DNA from: Paenibacillus curdlanolyticus YK9
Lineage (GTDB): Bacteria; Bacillota; Bacilli; Paenibacillales; Paenibacillaceae
NCBI RefSeq assembly: GCF_000179615.1
Contig: NZ_AEDD01000003.1
Span: forward strand, 124,001-188,000
Length of the DNA: 64,000 nucleotides
Direction: 5' to 3'
The notes under the pieces were generated by a model. That model saw only the letters and a program-made list of their open reading frames with translations, had not been told where the DNA came from and did not search any database. A program made the translations under genes and the position numbers. Position 1 is the first letter of the stretch. Each line of letters opens with the position of its first letter. Below are positions 8,306 to 15,272 of this stretch, one piece after another.

Positions 8306-10117
8306 CTACTCGGTCGTAGCAAGCTGCTCCACAGCTTCTTGCCCCGTGATGCGAAGCGCATACGGCTTGCCTGCGGCTTCGCCGCCGTAGATCATGACGA
8401 GCAGCGAGTCCGCTGATTTGTCGATTGCTCCATCGGCTAAATACAGCGCGAGGTCGAATGGGACGCGGTCGATGACGGCGTGCTTGTGCAGCTCTTTGTC
8501 TGCCAAGCCAAGCGCAGCGAAGTCGCCTGATACCGTCTCAGGCCGTTCGGACAATTGTTTCATCCAGCTGCTCCACTCCGCTTTGTCCATGACGAAATCC
8601 CACCATACTTTGCGCGGTTTGTATTTGTGATTCAGGAAATAGTCCAGCTTCATCAGCCCAAGCGTAACGTCGAGATCAAGCCGTCCCTCCGATGCTTCTG
8701 CGCCGCGATCAGCAAGGAACGCCCACAGTCGAGCGAACAAATCCTCCAGTTGATGGCCGATCCGCTGCCAGCCGCGGCCTTCCCAATAGTCGCCGAACGC
8801 TTGGAAGAAATCGAATGGCGACGGGAATACCTGCTCCACCAGATAAAGAAGCGTATGATCCAAACGATGCGCATTCCAATACTTCTCCAGCACATCCTCT
8901 ACCCGCTTGATTCGAACAATATCCGAGAACGGAAGCAGATCATTGCCCAAAATCTCATAAGGCGCGCGATCCATATACACGTAGCCGTGCTTCTCTGCAT
9001 CATGGCGCATGCCGGTGCCGCGAAGCATTTTGAGGAAGCCTAACTGCAGCTCCTCCGGACGGAGTGCGAATACATCGTTAAACGTTTTGCGGAACGTATC
9101 GTAATCTTCATGCGGCAAGCCTGCGATCAAGTCGAGATGCTGGTCGATCTTGCCCGAATCCCGGACCTTGTTGACCGTGCGCGTCAGCTTCGTAAAATTC
9201 TGGCGGCGCTTAACCGCTTCATTCGTAATATCGTTCGTCGATTGAACGCCGATCTCGAACCGGAACACGCCCGGCGGCGCATGCTCAGCCAAATAATCCA
9301 GCACCTCGGGGCGCATAATATCGGCAGTAATTTCGAATTGGAACACGCAGCCGCGATGATTTTCGATCAGAAATTGGAACATTTCGAGTGCATAGTCGCG
9401 CTTAATGTTAAAGGTCCGATCGACGAATTTGATCAGCTTCGCGCCTTGATCGATCAAATAATTAATGTCCGCTTTCGTCCGGTTGATGTCAAAATAACGC
9501 ACGCCAACCTCGATGCTGGACAAGCAGAATTGGCAGCTGAACGGGCATCCCCGGCTCGTTTCAAAATAAACGACGCGATTGGCGAGTGTCGGAATATCCT
9601 CTTCGAATCGATAAGGAGATGGCAGCGTCGCAAGATCGAGCTTCGGCCGGCCAGGGTTAACGACGATCTGGCTCTTGCCCTCCTTCTCTTTGCGATACGC
9701 CAGACCAAACACGAGATGGAACTTGCGCGTCGTCTCCAGCTCCTGCAGCATGTGGTGAAACGTCTCTTCTCCCTCGCCAACGACGATAAAATCGACCTGC
9801 GGAATGCGTTCCATCCAAAACTCGGTGTCGTAGCTCACTTCCGGCCCGCCGAGGAGAATCTTTACCTCCGGCATAATTTTGCGGAGCATGTCGATGACGA
9901 CGATCGTCTCTTCGATGTTCCAAATATAGCAGGAGAAGCCGATTACATCCGGACGGCGCGCGAACAAATCCGACACGATGTTCATCGCAGGGTCCTTAAT
10001 CGTATACTCCGCAATGTCGATATCCGGGAAATCCTTCTCGGCGAACGCCTTCAGGCAGCGCAGCGCGAGCGATGTGTGTATATACTTGGCATTCAGCGTT
10101 GCCAGAACGATTTTCAT
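8306..10117 (-). CDS. B12-binding radical SAM protein (DUF4080 type)
   Basis: This 603-residue protein has three parts. An N-terminal cobalamin-binding Rossmann domain (about 1-140) contains VIGFSCYIWN and LLGGPEVSYD. A radical SAM core follows with the cluster motif C-SRGCPFSC-QFC-LSS near 190. The C-terminal DUF4080 region holds DFFQAFGDYWE. Members probably methylate unactivated carbons or act in a similar B12-dependent reaction; the substrate is unknown. The open frame runs 201 codons further upstream, but that extension is arginine/proline-rich shadow sequence without a ribosome site. The ATG at 10117 has GAGGG 10 bases upstream. An ATG three codons earlier overlaps the same ribosome site and is less likely. 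It is divergent from the next gene. Confidence 0.9.
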   Translation of the reverse strand: MKIVLATLNAKYIHTSLALRCLKAFAEKDFPDIDIAEYTIKDPAMNIVSDLFARRPDVIGFSCYIWNIEETIVVIDMLRKIMPEVKILLGGPEVSYDTEFWMERIPQVDFIVVGEGEETFHHMLQELETTRKFHLVFGLAYRKEKEGKSQIVVNPGRPKLDLATLPSPYRFEEDIPTLANRVVYFETSRGCPFSCQFCLSSIEVGVRYFDINRTKADINYLIDQGAKLIKFVDRTFNIKRDYALEMFQFLIENHRGCVFQFEITADIMRPEVLDYLAEHAPPGVFRFEIGVQSTNDITNEAVKRRQNFTKLTRTVNKVRDSGKIDQHLDLIAGLPHEDYDTFRKTFNDVFALRPEELQLGFLKMLRGTGMRHDAEKHGYVYMDRAPYEILGNDLLPFSDIVRIKRVEDVLEKYWNAHRLDHTLLYLVEQVFPSPFDFFQAFGDYWEGRGWQRIGHQLEDLFARLWAFLADRGAEASEGRLDLDVTLGLMKLDYFLNHKYKPRKVWWDFVMDKAEWSSWMKQLSERPETVSGDFAALGLADKELHKHAVIDRVPFDLALYLADGAIDKSADSLLVMIYGGEAAGKPYALRITGQEAVEQLATTE

Positions 10118-10353
10118 AACGGTCATACCCTCTCTACTGTTCACAAAATGCATACTGCACTCTATTGTACCATTTTTCCCGTTCGAAGTAGAACTAAAGC
10201 CCTTAGGCATTCCTGCCACAATGTGCCGCAAATGTTCCAACAAGCCGACAGCAATGTTCGACAGCTTATCCGTGTCGGATGCGATACGATAAGGACAAGC
10301 TCGTGGAGCGCGAAAAAAAATGCGTACTGAATAACGCTGAAGGAGGCCTTGCC

Positions 10354-11436
10354 GTGGTAGAACATGCAGGAACGGAAAAGGAACCGGGAGTGCCGGAGTG
10401 GACCAGTCGCGATGAGGAAAAACGGGAGCATGCTGATCAGCCGCCAAAGCTAACGATGAAGCTGCTTTATGGAATGATACAGGAAGTGCAGCAGTACAAC
10501 GAACGAATTGCAACTCGCTTGGACGAATTCGAGCATTATTTGCTCGAGGTGCAGGCTGCGCGGGCGCAGCTGGAAGCCAGCGCAGCGAGAACGATCGCGA
10601 AGGCGAAAGCGATTGCCGCGTTGAGCGAAGCTGCCGCCAGCGCGGATGCGGCGATCGTGGATGCGGCCATCGCGCAGCAGCAGGCGATTGGCGCGGTCGG
10701 CGCAGACTCGGCGGCGGCACTGCAGCCGATAAGTGCGGAAGGCGTGGATACGGCGATCGCTCAACAGCAGGCGATTAGCGCAGACGACGTGGATGCGACG
10801 ATCGTGCAGCAGCAGGCGATAAGCTCGGACAGCACCAATTCGACGGCGGACTTGCAGCCAATCAACGCCGACAACGCTAACTCTGCGACTGCGCAGCAGT
10901 TCGTCAGCTCAGGTAGCGCGGACTCAGCCACCGCGCAGCATCAGCCGATTAGCTCGGATGGCATGGACTCGACAACGGCATTGATGATGATCAGCGTGGA
11001 CAGCAAAGACCCAGCAATGGCGTCGTCGTTGCAGTCGACTAGCTCGGAAAGCGCTATTACAGAAAACATAGCGCCAAACGAGGAGGACCTGCAAGCGCAA
11101 GTCATCCTTCACGGCAAAGCGGGCGCGCGCAGAGCCCAGCCCGAATCGTTGATGTCGCTTGCGATGGAGGTGCTCGGCTTTCCAAACGATGATCATGGTT
11201 ATGATTCATCTGAGGACGGGCTCGACCCTGGCGAAGGCACGAACCCGTTCGACAACGACAGCTTCCTGACGCTCGAGGCCGCTGCCGCATCGGAAACCCA
11301 GCCACGCTCGCATACGCCAGAGCATACGAACGCAGCTGCGCTATCTATGCCGTTCTATACGCCACGCTCGCAGCGTCACCCCGCTCCGAAAAAATCTTTC
11401 CTGAATCTGCTTGGCTTTCGCACTCGGATTTCATAA
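10354..11436 (+). CDS. Low-complexity Ala/Ser/Asp/Gln-rich protein, function unknown
   Basis: This 360-residue protein is not recognised. The GTG start has GGAGG 7 bases upstream; the frame is open further upstream but has no other ribosome site. Residues about 33-75 form a predicted amphipathic helix or coiled coil (LLYGMIQEVQQYNERIATRL). Residues about 100-250 consist of some nine degenerate 14-16-residue repeats around TAIAQQQAISADDVD, which look expanded and disordered. The C-terminus contains LAMEVLGF and ends in a basic tail, KKSFLNLLGFRTRIS. There is no signal peptide or membrane segment. The structure suggests a helical N-terminus and conserved C-terminus joined by a variable repeat linker. 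No function is inferred. Confidence 0.7.
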   Translation: MVEHAGTEKEPGVPEWTSRDEEKREHADQPPKLTMKLLYGMIQEVQQYNERIATRLDEFEHYLLEVQAARAQLEASAARTIAKAKAIAALSEAAASADAAIVDAAIAQQQAIGAVGADSAAALQPISAEGVDTAIAQQQAISADDVDATIVQQQAISSDSTNSTADLQPINADNANSATAQQFVSSGSADSATAQHQPISSDGMDSTTALMMISVDSKDPAMASSLQSTSSESAITENIAPNEEDLQAQVILHGKAGARRAQPESLMSLAMEVLGFPNDDHGYDSSEDGLDPGEGTNPFDNDSFLTLEAAAASETQPRSHTPEHTNAAALSMPFYTPRSQRHPAPKKSFLNLLGFRTRIS

Positions 11437-11476
11437 ATTACTCTCCCGACGTCCCCCTCGCCCATAACAATGCTGG

Positions 11477-11505
11477 AAACCCACGTTTTTAACGTCGGGT
11501 TTTCT
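11477..11505 (+). terminator. Probable terminator
   Basis: AACCCACGTT and AACGTCGGGTT form an imperfect stem followed by TTTCTTCTC, 40 bases after the low-complexity gene. The sequence also resembles a hairpin inside the right end of the nearby insertion sequence. Confidence 0.55.
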
Positions 11506-11836
11506 TCTCGTTGATTAGATGCATCTTGATAATTTTAAGAGTGCACTTTGGTTTTTCGTCGTGAGGGACTCTCCCTTTCATGTTTTCCAGGACATTAGAT
11601 CATTATCGATTAATTTTGTTAACAACTCTATCTCCATACCACTCTAGACTCCTCGCCAGATCCACCACTGAAGGTTCCCTTTTTAAGTTCTAATTCTACA
11701 TAATTGTATCCATACCTACAGCAGCCTGCTATTGCAGCCCCCAATGCGACATCGCCAACTACAATGAGCCTGCTTAACAGTTCCTAACTTCCGCTGCGTA
11801 AACTACTTCGCTCGACCGCTGCTTCCAATGAAAAAA
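11506..11836. other. Intergenic region, no gene seen
   Basis: About 330 AT-richer bases between the low-complexity gene and the insertion sequence. No open frame with a ribosome site and no repeat was found. Confidence 0.5.
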
Positions 11837-11859
11837 GCTGCCCTCCTATGGAGAGCAGC
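11837..11859. repeat. Left copy of 23-bp target duplication (a terminator hairpin)
   Basis: A 23-base sequence folds into a 10-bp stem with one mismatch and a TAT loop (GCTGCCCTCC / GGAGAGCAGC). An identical copy lies at 13414-13436, just outside the other end of the insertion sequence. On the minus strand this copy is followed by TTTTTT, so it is an intact intrinsic terminator. Before insertion it would have ended the protease gene at 13456-14997. Confidence 0.9.
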
Positions 11860-11967
11860 CAGGCTGTCGAGAAAGTCTCGGCAGCCTTTCTTATGTGCAT
11901 GTAATTTAACACGACACCGCGTTAATATAGTATAATAGTGGTAATAACTATGAACGGATGGTGTCGC

Positions 11968-12540
11968 ATGCTGCGTTCTAATCGAGATAAACAACAAAAC
12001 TATGAGTTAGTCTCCATTGAAGATTTAGTTCCCGCTGATCATATGCTCCGCAAGATCGATAAGTATATCGACTTTTCTTTCATCGATGAGAAAGTACGCC
12101 ACCTTTACTGCCAAGATAACGGGCGTCCAGCCATCGACCCCCTCGTGCTGTTCAAGATGATTTTTCTGGGTTACTTCTATGGCATTCGTTCGGAACGTCA
12201 ATTGGAACGCGAAGTTCAAACCAACCTCGCCTACCGTTGGTTTCTTGGGCTTGGACTAACTGATCGAGTCCCTGATCACACGACGATTAGCTGGAACCGG
12301 CGAACCCGGTTCAAAGATACGTCTGTGTTCCAAGATATTTTTGATGAGATTGTACTTCAGGCTGTGTCACATCGAATGATTGGCGGACGTGTCCTGATCT
12401 CCGATTCAACTCATGTAAAGGCTAATGCGAATAAACATAAATACACGAAAGAGCAAGTGCAACAGAACACGCGGGATTACGTGGATGAACTGAATGCGGC
12501 GGTAGAAGCAGACCGTAAATCGCAAGGAAAAAAGCACTAA
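11968..12540 (+). CDS. IS1182-family transposase, frame A (N-terminal part)
   Basis: This 190-residue product has the IS1182 N-terminal start LRSNRDKQQNYELVSIEDLVPADHML, a DUF772-type helical region (RPAIDPLVLFKMIFLGYFYG) and the first catalytic aspartate in ISDSTHVKANANK. It stops at TAA 12538-12540 directly after the heptamer A AAA AAG (12528-12534), read in phase as GGA AAA AAG. The frame is open upstream to 11938, but the ATG at 11968 matches the family start. Alone it lacks two of the three DDE residues, so it cannot be an active transposase. Confidence 0.88.
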   Translation: MLRSNRDKQQNYELVSIEDLVPADHMLRKIDKYIDFSFIDEKVRHLYCQDNGRPAIDPLVLFKMIFLGYFYGIRSERQLEREVQTNLAYRWFLGLGLTDRVPDHTTISWNRRTRFKDTSVFQDIFDEIVLQAVSHRMIGGRVLISDSTHVKANANKHKYTKEQVQQNTRDYVDELNAAVEADRKSQGKKH

Positions 12541-13319
12541 AACCACGGGAGGAGGTGACGGAAGACAAGGAAGTGAAGGTTAGCACGACTGATCCGGACA
12601 GCGGATATATGTACCGAGAAGGTAAGCCGGAAGGCTTCTTCTACTTGGATCATCGCACAGTTGATGTGAAGTACAACCTAGTTACCGATGTTTTCGTCAC
12701 CGCCGGCAATGTCCATGATTCCGTACCGTATCTTTCTCGTTTAGACCGTCAACGTCAGCGTTTTGGGTTTACAGTAGAGGCAGTTGCATTGGATTCCGGC
12801 TATTTGACGACTCCGATTTGCAAAGGATTAGAGAAACGTAAAATCTTTGGTGTCATTGCACATCGACGATTCCATCCCACACAAGGCTTACATCCAAAAT
12901 GGAAGTTTATCTATGATGCAGAACGTAATTTGTATGTTTGTCCGCAGCAGCAAGAACTGTCATACCGAACAACCGATCGACATGGCTACCGGCATTATGC
13001 GTCGGATCCAAAACAATGTGAAACATGTCCGATGCTGGAGCAGTGTACACGTTCCGCTACCAAACGCAAAGTGATCACCAGACATATTTGGGAAGACAGT
13101 AAAGAACAAGTGCGATTAAACCGCCTCAGTAAGTCGGGCAAAAGGCTCTACAAAAAGAGAAAAGAAACGATTGAGCGAAGCTTCGCGGATGCTAAACAGC
13201 TCCACGGGTTTCGCTATTGCCGTTTGCGGGGGTTAAAAAACGTGATGGAACAAGCGTTGATGACCGCTGCGGTGCAGAACATGAAAAAGATTGCCCTCCA
13301 CCTCGAAAGGAGGGCGTAA
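12534..13319 (+). CDS. IS1182-family transposase, frame B (C-terminal part, -1 frame)
   Basis: The -1 frame is open from 12534 and reads A-L-K-P-R-E-E-V-T-E-D-K, exactly the expected continuation of frame A. It holds the second catalytic D (VALDSGYLT), a zinc-knuckle-like CETCPMLEQC, and the catalytic E in KKRKETIERSFADAK. A shift at A AAA AAG would give a 450-residue full-length DDE transposase. A GTG at 12555 preceded by GGAGGAGGTG could also start an internal product. A single lost A in the homopolymer is the alternative explanation. Confidence 0.88.
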   Translation, partial: ALKPREEVTEDKEVKVSTTDPDSGYMYREGKPEGFFYLDHRTVDVKYNLVTDVFVTAGNVHDSVPYLSRLDRQRQRFGFTVEAVALDSGYLTTPICKGLEKRKIFGVIAHRRFHPTQGLHPKWKFIYDAERNLYVCPQQQELSYRTTDRHGYRHYASDPKQCETCPMLEQCTRSATKRKVITRHIWEDSKEQVRLNRLSKSGKRLYKKRKETIERSFADAKQLHGFRYCRLRGLKNVMEQALMTAAVQNMKKIALHLERRA

Positions 13320-13413
13320 GGCGTTAAACCACCCTTTTTGCCTTTAAATACAGCCTCGATAAAACAAAGAGAAACCCAGCGTTTTGAAAAAACGTGGGTT
13401 TCTCTACAATCTG

Positions 13414-13436
13414 GCTGCCCTCCTATGGAGAGCAGC
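13414..13436. repeat. Right copy of the 23-bp target duplication
   Basis: Identical to 11837-11859. This copy lies 19 bases past the protease stop codon but, on the minus strand, is now followed by the insertion-sequence end (CAGATTGT) and not by a T-run. Confidence 0.9.
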
Positions 13437-13455
13437 TGCTTCATATATGCCTATT

Positions 13456-14997
13456 TTACGACGAACGAACCTTGAGCAAAGGCGTCGTCTTCGCTTGGTA
13501 CTCGATGACCGGGAAAGCGACGCGCCATTTGTTATCGCCTAGCGCCGTCACCTCTTCTTGCTTGTAGCCGCGCGGTTCAAACTCGACCGTTTGTTCAAAA
13601 TTAATCGTCATTTGAATCGTTTCGCCTGGCAGCATTCGCTTCAGCTCGTAGCCCGTGTTAAGCGCCCACGTTCCAAGCTGGTGAGACGTTTGCTCGCCAT
13701 AGACGAGATAGAAGGTCGGATCGATCTTCGCTTCGAATACGAACCAGCCCTTCTCATCCCGCTTCACTGTCCAGTTCGTCAATGCCGCAGTCTCGTACGA
13801 CGTCTGAATGGAAGAGAAATACTTGTCCATCACAGCCTTAATTTCCTCCATCGACGCGCCTTTCAGCGTTGCAGGCAGCTTGGAAGGAAGGAATGCAGGC
13901 TTCGCATCCGGATGAGCATCATACTCATCGAGCAGCTCTGCAATATGGTAGATCGAAACGGCAAAGTTAAGATCCGCGTTCGTGTCATCATAGCCTGCTG
14001 ACGTAATGCCGATCAGCTCTCCATATTGATTGAAGAGGCCGCCGCCTGAGCTGCCGTGGTCGATCGGCGCGCTGAATTGAATATATTCCACGCTGCCATC
14101 GAACGTAATATTACTAATGATGCCGTCCGATGCTGTATTTTGAACCCCCAATGGACTGCCGATCGCAATGACCGAATCGCCTTTTTCAAAGTCATAGTCC
14201 CAGTTCAGATCAACCGGCTCGATATTGAGCGGCTTTTTCGTTCTGATAATCGCAAGATCGTTCTTCTCGCTGCTCGCCACTACGCCAGCAACCTCGAACG
14301 TCTCCTGATCAACCGTAAGCGCGGTCGCTTTGGTTGCGCCATCCATGACATGGTAATTGGTCAAAATCTCATTCTCGCCGATGACGACGCCGCTTCCCAA
14401 GCCAAAGTCCGTCGTAATCATCACGATTTTCTCATCGTTCTCCTGCACGATCTGCGCAGTCGTCTTGAGATGGCTCGCGCGCTCTTGCTCCCATTGCTTC
14501 TGCAGTGCGGCAAACTGCGCTTCCTGCGAGGTAATCGTCACTTTACGCGCCTTGGCGTCCCATAGAACGTTAGCGCCCAGCGTTTCGCCTACAAAACGGA
14601 GCGGAATGAAGGTCGTTCCATTGCGTACCGTTACAGGAGCGTTCAGCTTATACGTTTTGCCATTCACAATGGCCGATTTGGAGCCAACTTGCATCGTAAT
14701 CGTCAGCCGGTCTTTACGAGCGATGAGCGTCTTGCTGCTTTGCTCCCACACGATGTTCGTCACATGAAGCGCGTTAAAAATCGCTTTCATCGGGACTAGC
14801 GTCGAACCCGCTGATTCATAAGGCGCTTGCGTAAGGGCAAGCCTCTTGCCATCAACGTAAACCGAAATAGGCGTTTGTGTTGCTGCGACTTGCGGCGTTG
14901 CAGCGTGCACGGTTGGCGATGCGCCAACAAACGGTGCAAATGCAAGCGCGGCTGCCAGAACCGGGGTCAAAATCCATTGGGCGGTGCGTCTTTTCAC
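13456..14997 (-). CDS. Secreted trypsin-like serine protease with copper amine oxidase N-domain
   Basis: This 513-residue protein has a signal peptide (about 1-32, ending VHA-A). Next comes a copper-amine-oxidase-like N-terminal domain (about 44-155, with ISVYVDGKRL, STLVPMKAIFNALH and TFIPLRFVGETLGANV), a surface-binding module frequent in Paenibacillus. A chymotrypsin-fold HtrA/DegP-like protease domain (about 180-370) follows, with triad H in LTNYHVMD, D in KNDLAII and S in HGSSGGGLF. The C-terminal 130 residues are not recognised. The GTG start has GGAGG 10 bases upstream. It probably cleaves misfolded or extracellular proteins at the surface. The neighbouring insertion sequence has displaced its terminator. 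Confidence 0.9.
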   Translation of the reverse strand: MKRRTAQWILTPVLAAALAFAPFVGASPTVHAATPQVAATQTPISVYVDGKRLALTQAPYESAGSTLVPMKAIFNALHVTNIVWEQSSKTLIARKDRLTITMQVGSKSAIVNGKTYKLNAPVTVRNGTTFIPLRFVGETLGANVLWDAKARKVTITSQEAQFAALQKQWEQERASHLKTTAQIVQENDEKIVMITTDFGLGSGVVIGENEILTNYHVMDGATKATALTVDQETFEVAGVVASSEKNDLAIIRTKKPLNIEPVDLNWDYDFEKGDSVIAIGSPLGVQNTASDGIISNITFDGSVEYIQFSAPIDHGSSGGGLFNQYGELIGITSAGYDDTNADLNFAVSIYHIAELLDEYDAHPDAKPAFLPSKLPATLKGASMEEIKAVMDKYFSSIQTSYETAALTNWTVKRDEKGWFVFEAKIDPTFYLVYGEQTSHQLGTWALNTGYELKRMLPGETIQMTINFEQTVEFEPRGYKQEEVTALGDNKWRVAFPVIEYQAKTTPLLKVRSS

Positions 14998-15120
14998 GTC
15001 GGTATTTCCTCCATATATTCTCCTATTAATCTATCAAATCCATCCTATCATTTGGAAACTCTATTGTCTATTGACCAATGTCTTATGATTTTGTTTTCGC
15101 GCAATCAATCACTTTCATAG

Positions 15121-15166
15121 AACCTAACAAAATACATTTTGTTAGGTTAATTAAACCTAATAAAAT
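15121..15166. promoter_or_regulatory. Operator-like triple motif AACCTAAYAAAAT
   Basis: AACCTAACAAAAT (15121-15133) faces its exact reverse complement ATTTTGTTAGGTT (15136-15148), and a third direct copy AACCTAATAAAAT follows at 15154-15166. It lies in the 275-base gap between the divergent protease and mannanase genes, upstream of the mannanase promoter. No T-run suggests a terminator, so a regulator binding site is more likely. Confidence 0.6.
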
Positions 15167-15188
15167 CAAACAAATTTCAATAAAGCTG

Positions 15189-15237
15189 TTGTGTTCCAGC
15201 CGATTTCAGTAGTATTATGGTCGATATAGCGCTTACA
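15189..15237 (+). promoter_or_regulatory. Mannanase promoter with overlapping cre site
   Basis: TTGTGT (15189-15194) and TATTAT (15213-15218) are 18 bases apart. A cre-like sequence, TGTAAGCGCTATAT on the minus strand (15237-15224), covers the expected transcription start. A CcpA site at this position normally gives catabolite repression, which fits a polysaccharide-degrading enzyme. Confidence 0.65.
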
Positions 15238-15272
15238 AAGTCAAATCAACCAACTTAGGAGGTATAATAACA

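Larger units (their letters stand above)
11860..13413 (+). mobile_element. IS1182-type insertion sequence, 1554 bp
   Basis: The ends are set by a 23-bp direct repeat on both sides and by terminal inverted repeats. CAGGCTGTCGAGAAA at the left and CAGATTGTAGAGAAA (reverse complement of the right end) match at 12 of 15 positions. It carries one transposase in two overlapping frames. The left end itself folds as an 11-bp hairpin (11862-11886) followed by TTTCTT, which would block read-through from outside into the transposase. A TATAAT box lies near 11929. The right end has an AAACCC..GGGTTT hairpin after the transposase stop. Confidence 0.92.

Noticed and set aside
8306-10720. 804-residue version of the B12 radical SAM protein
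   Set aside because: The first 201 codons are Arg/Pro-rich sequence antisense to the divergent gene's start. The ATG at 10117 has the ribosome site and the conserved N-terminus.
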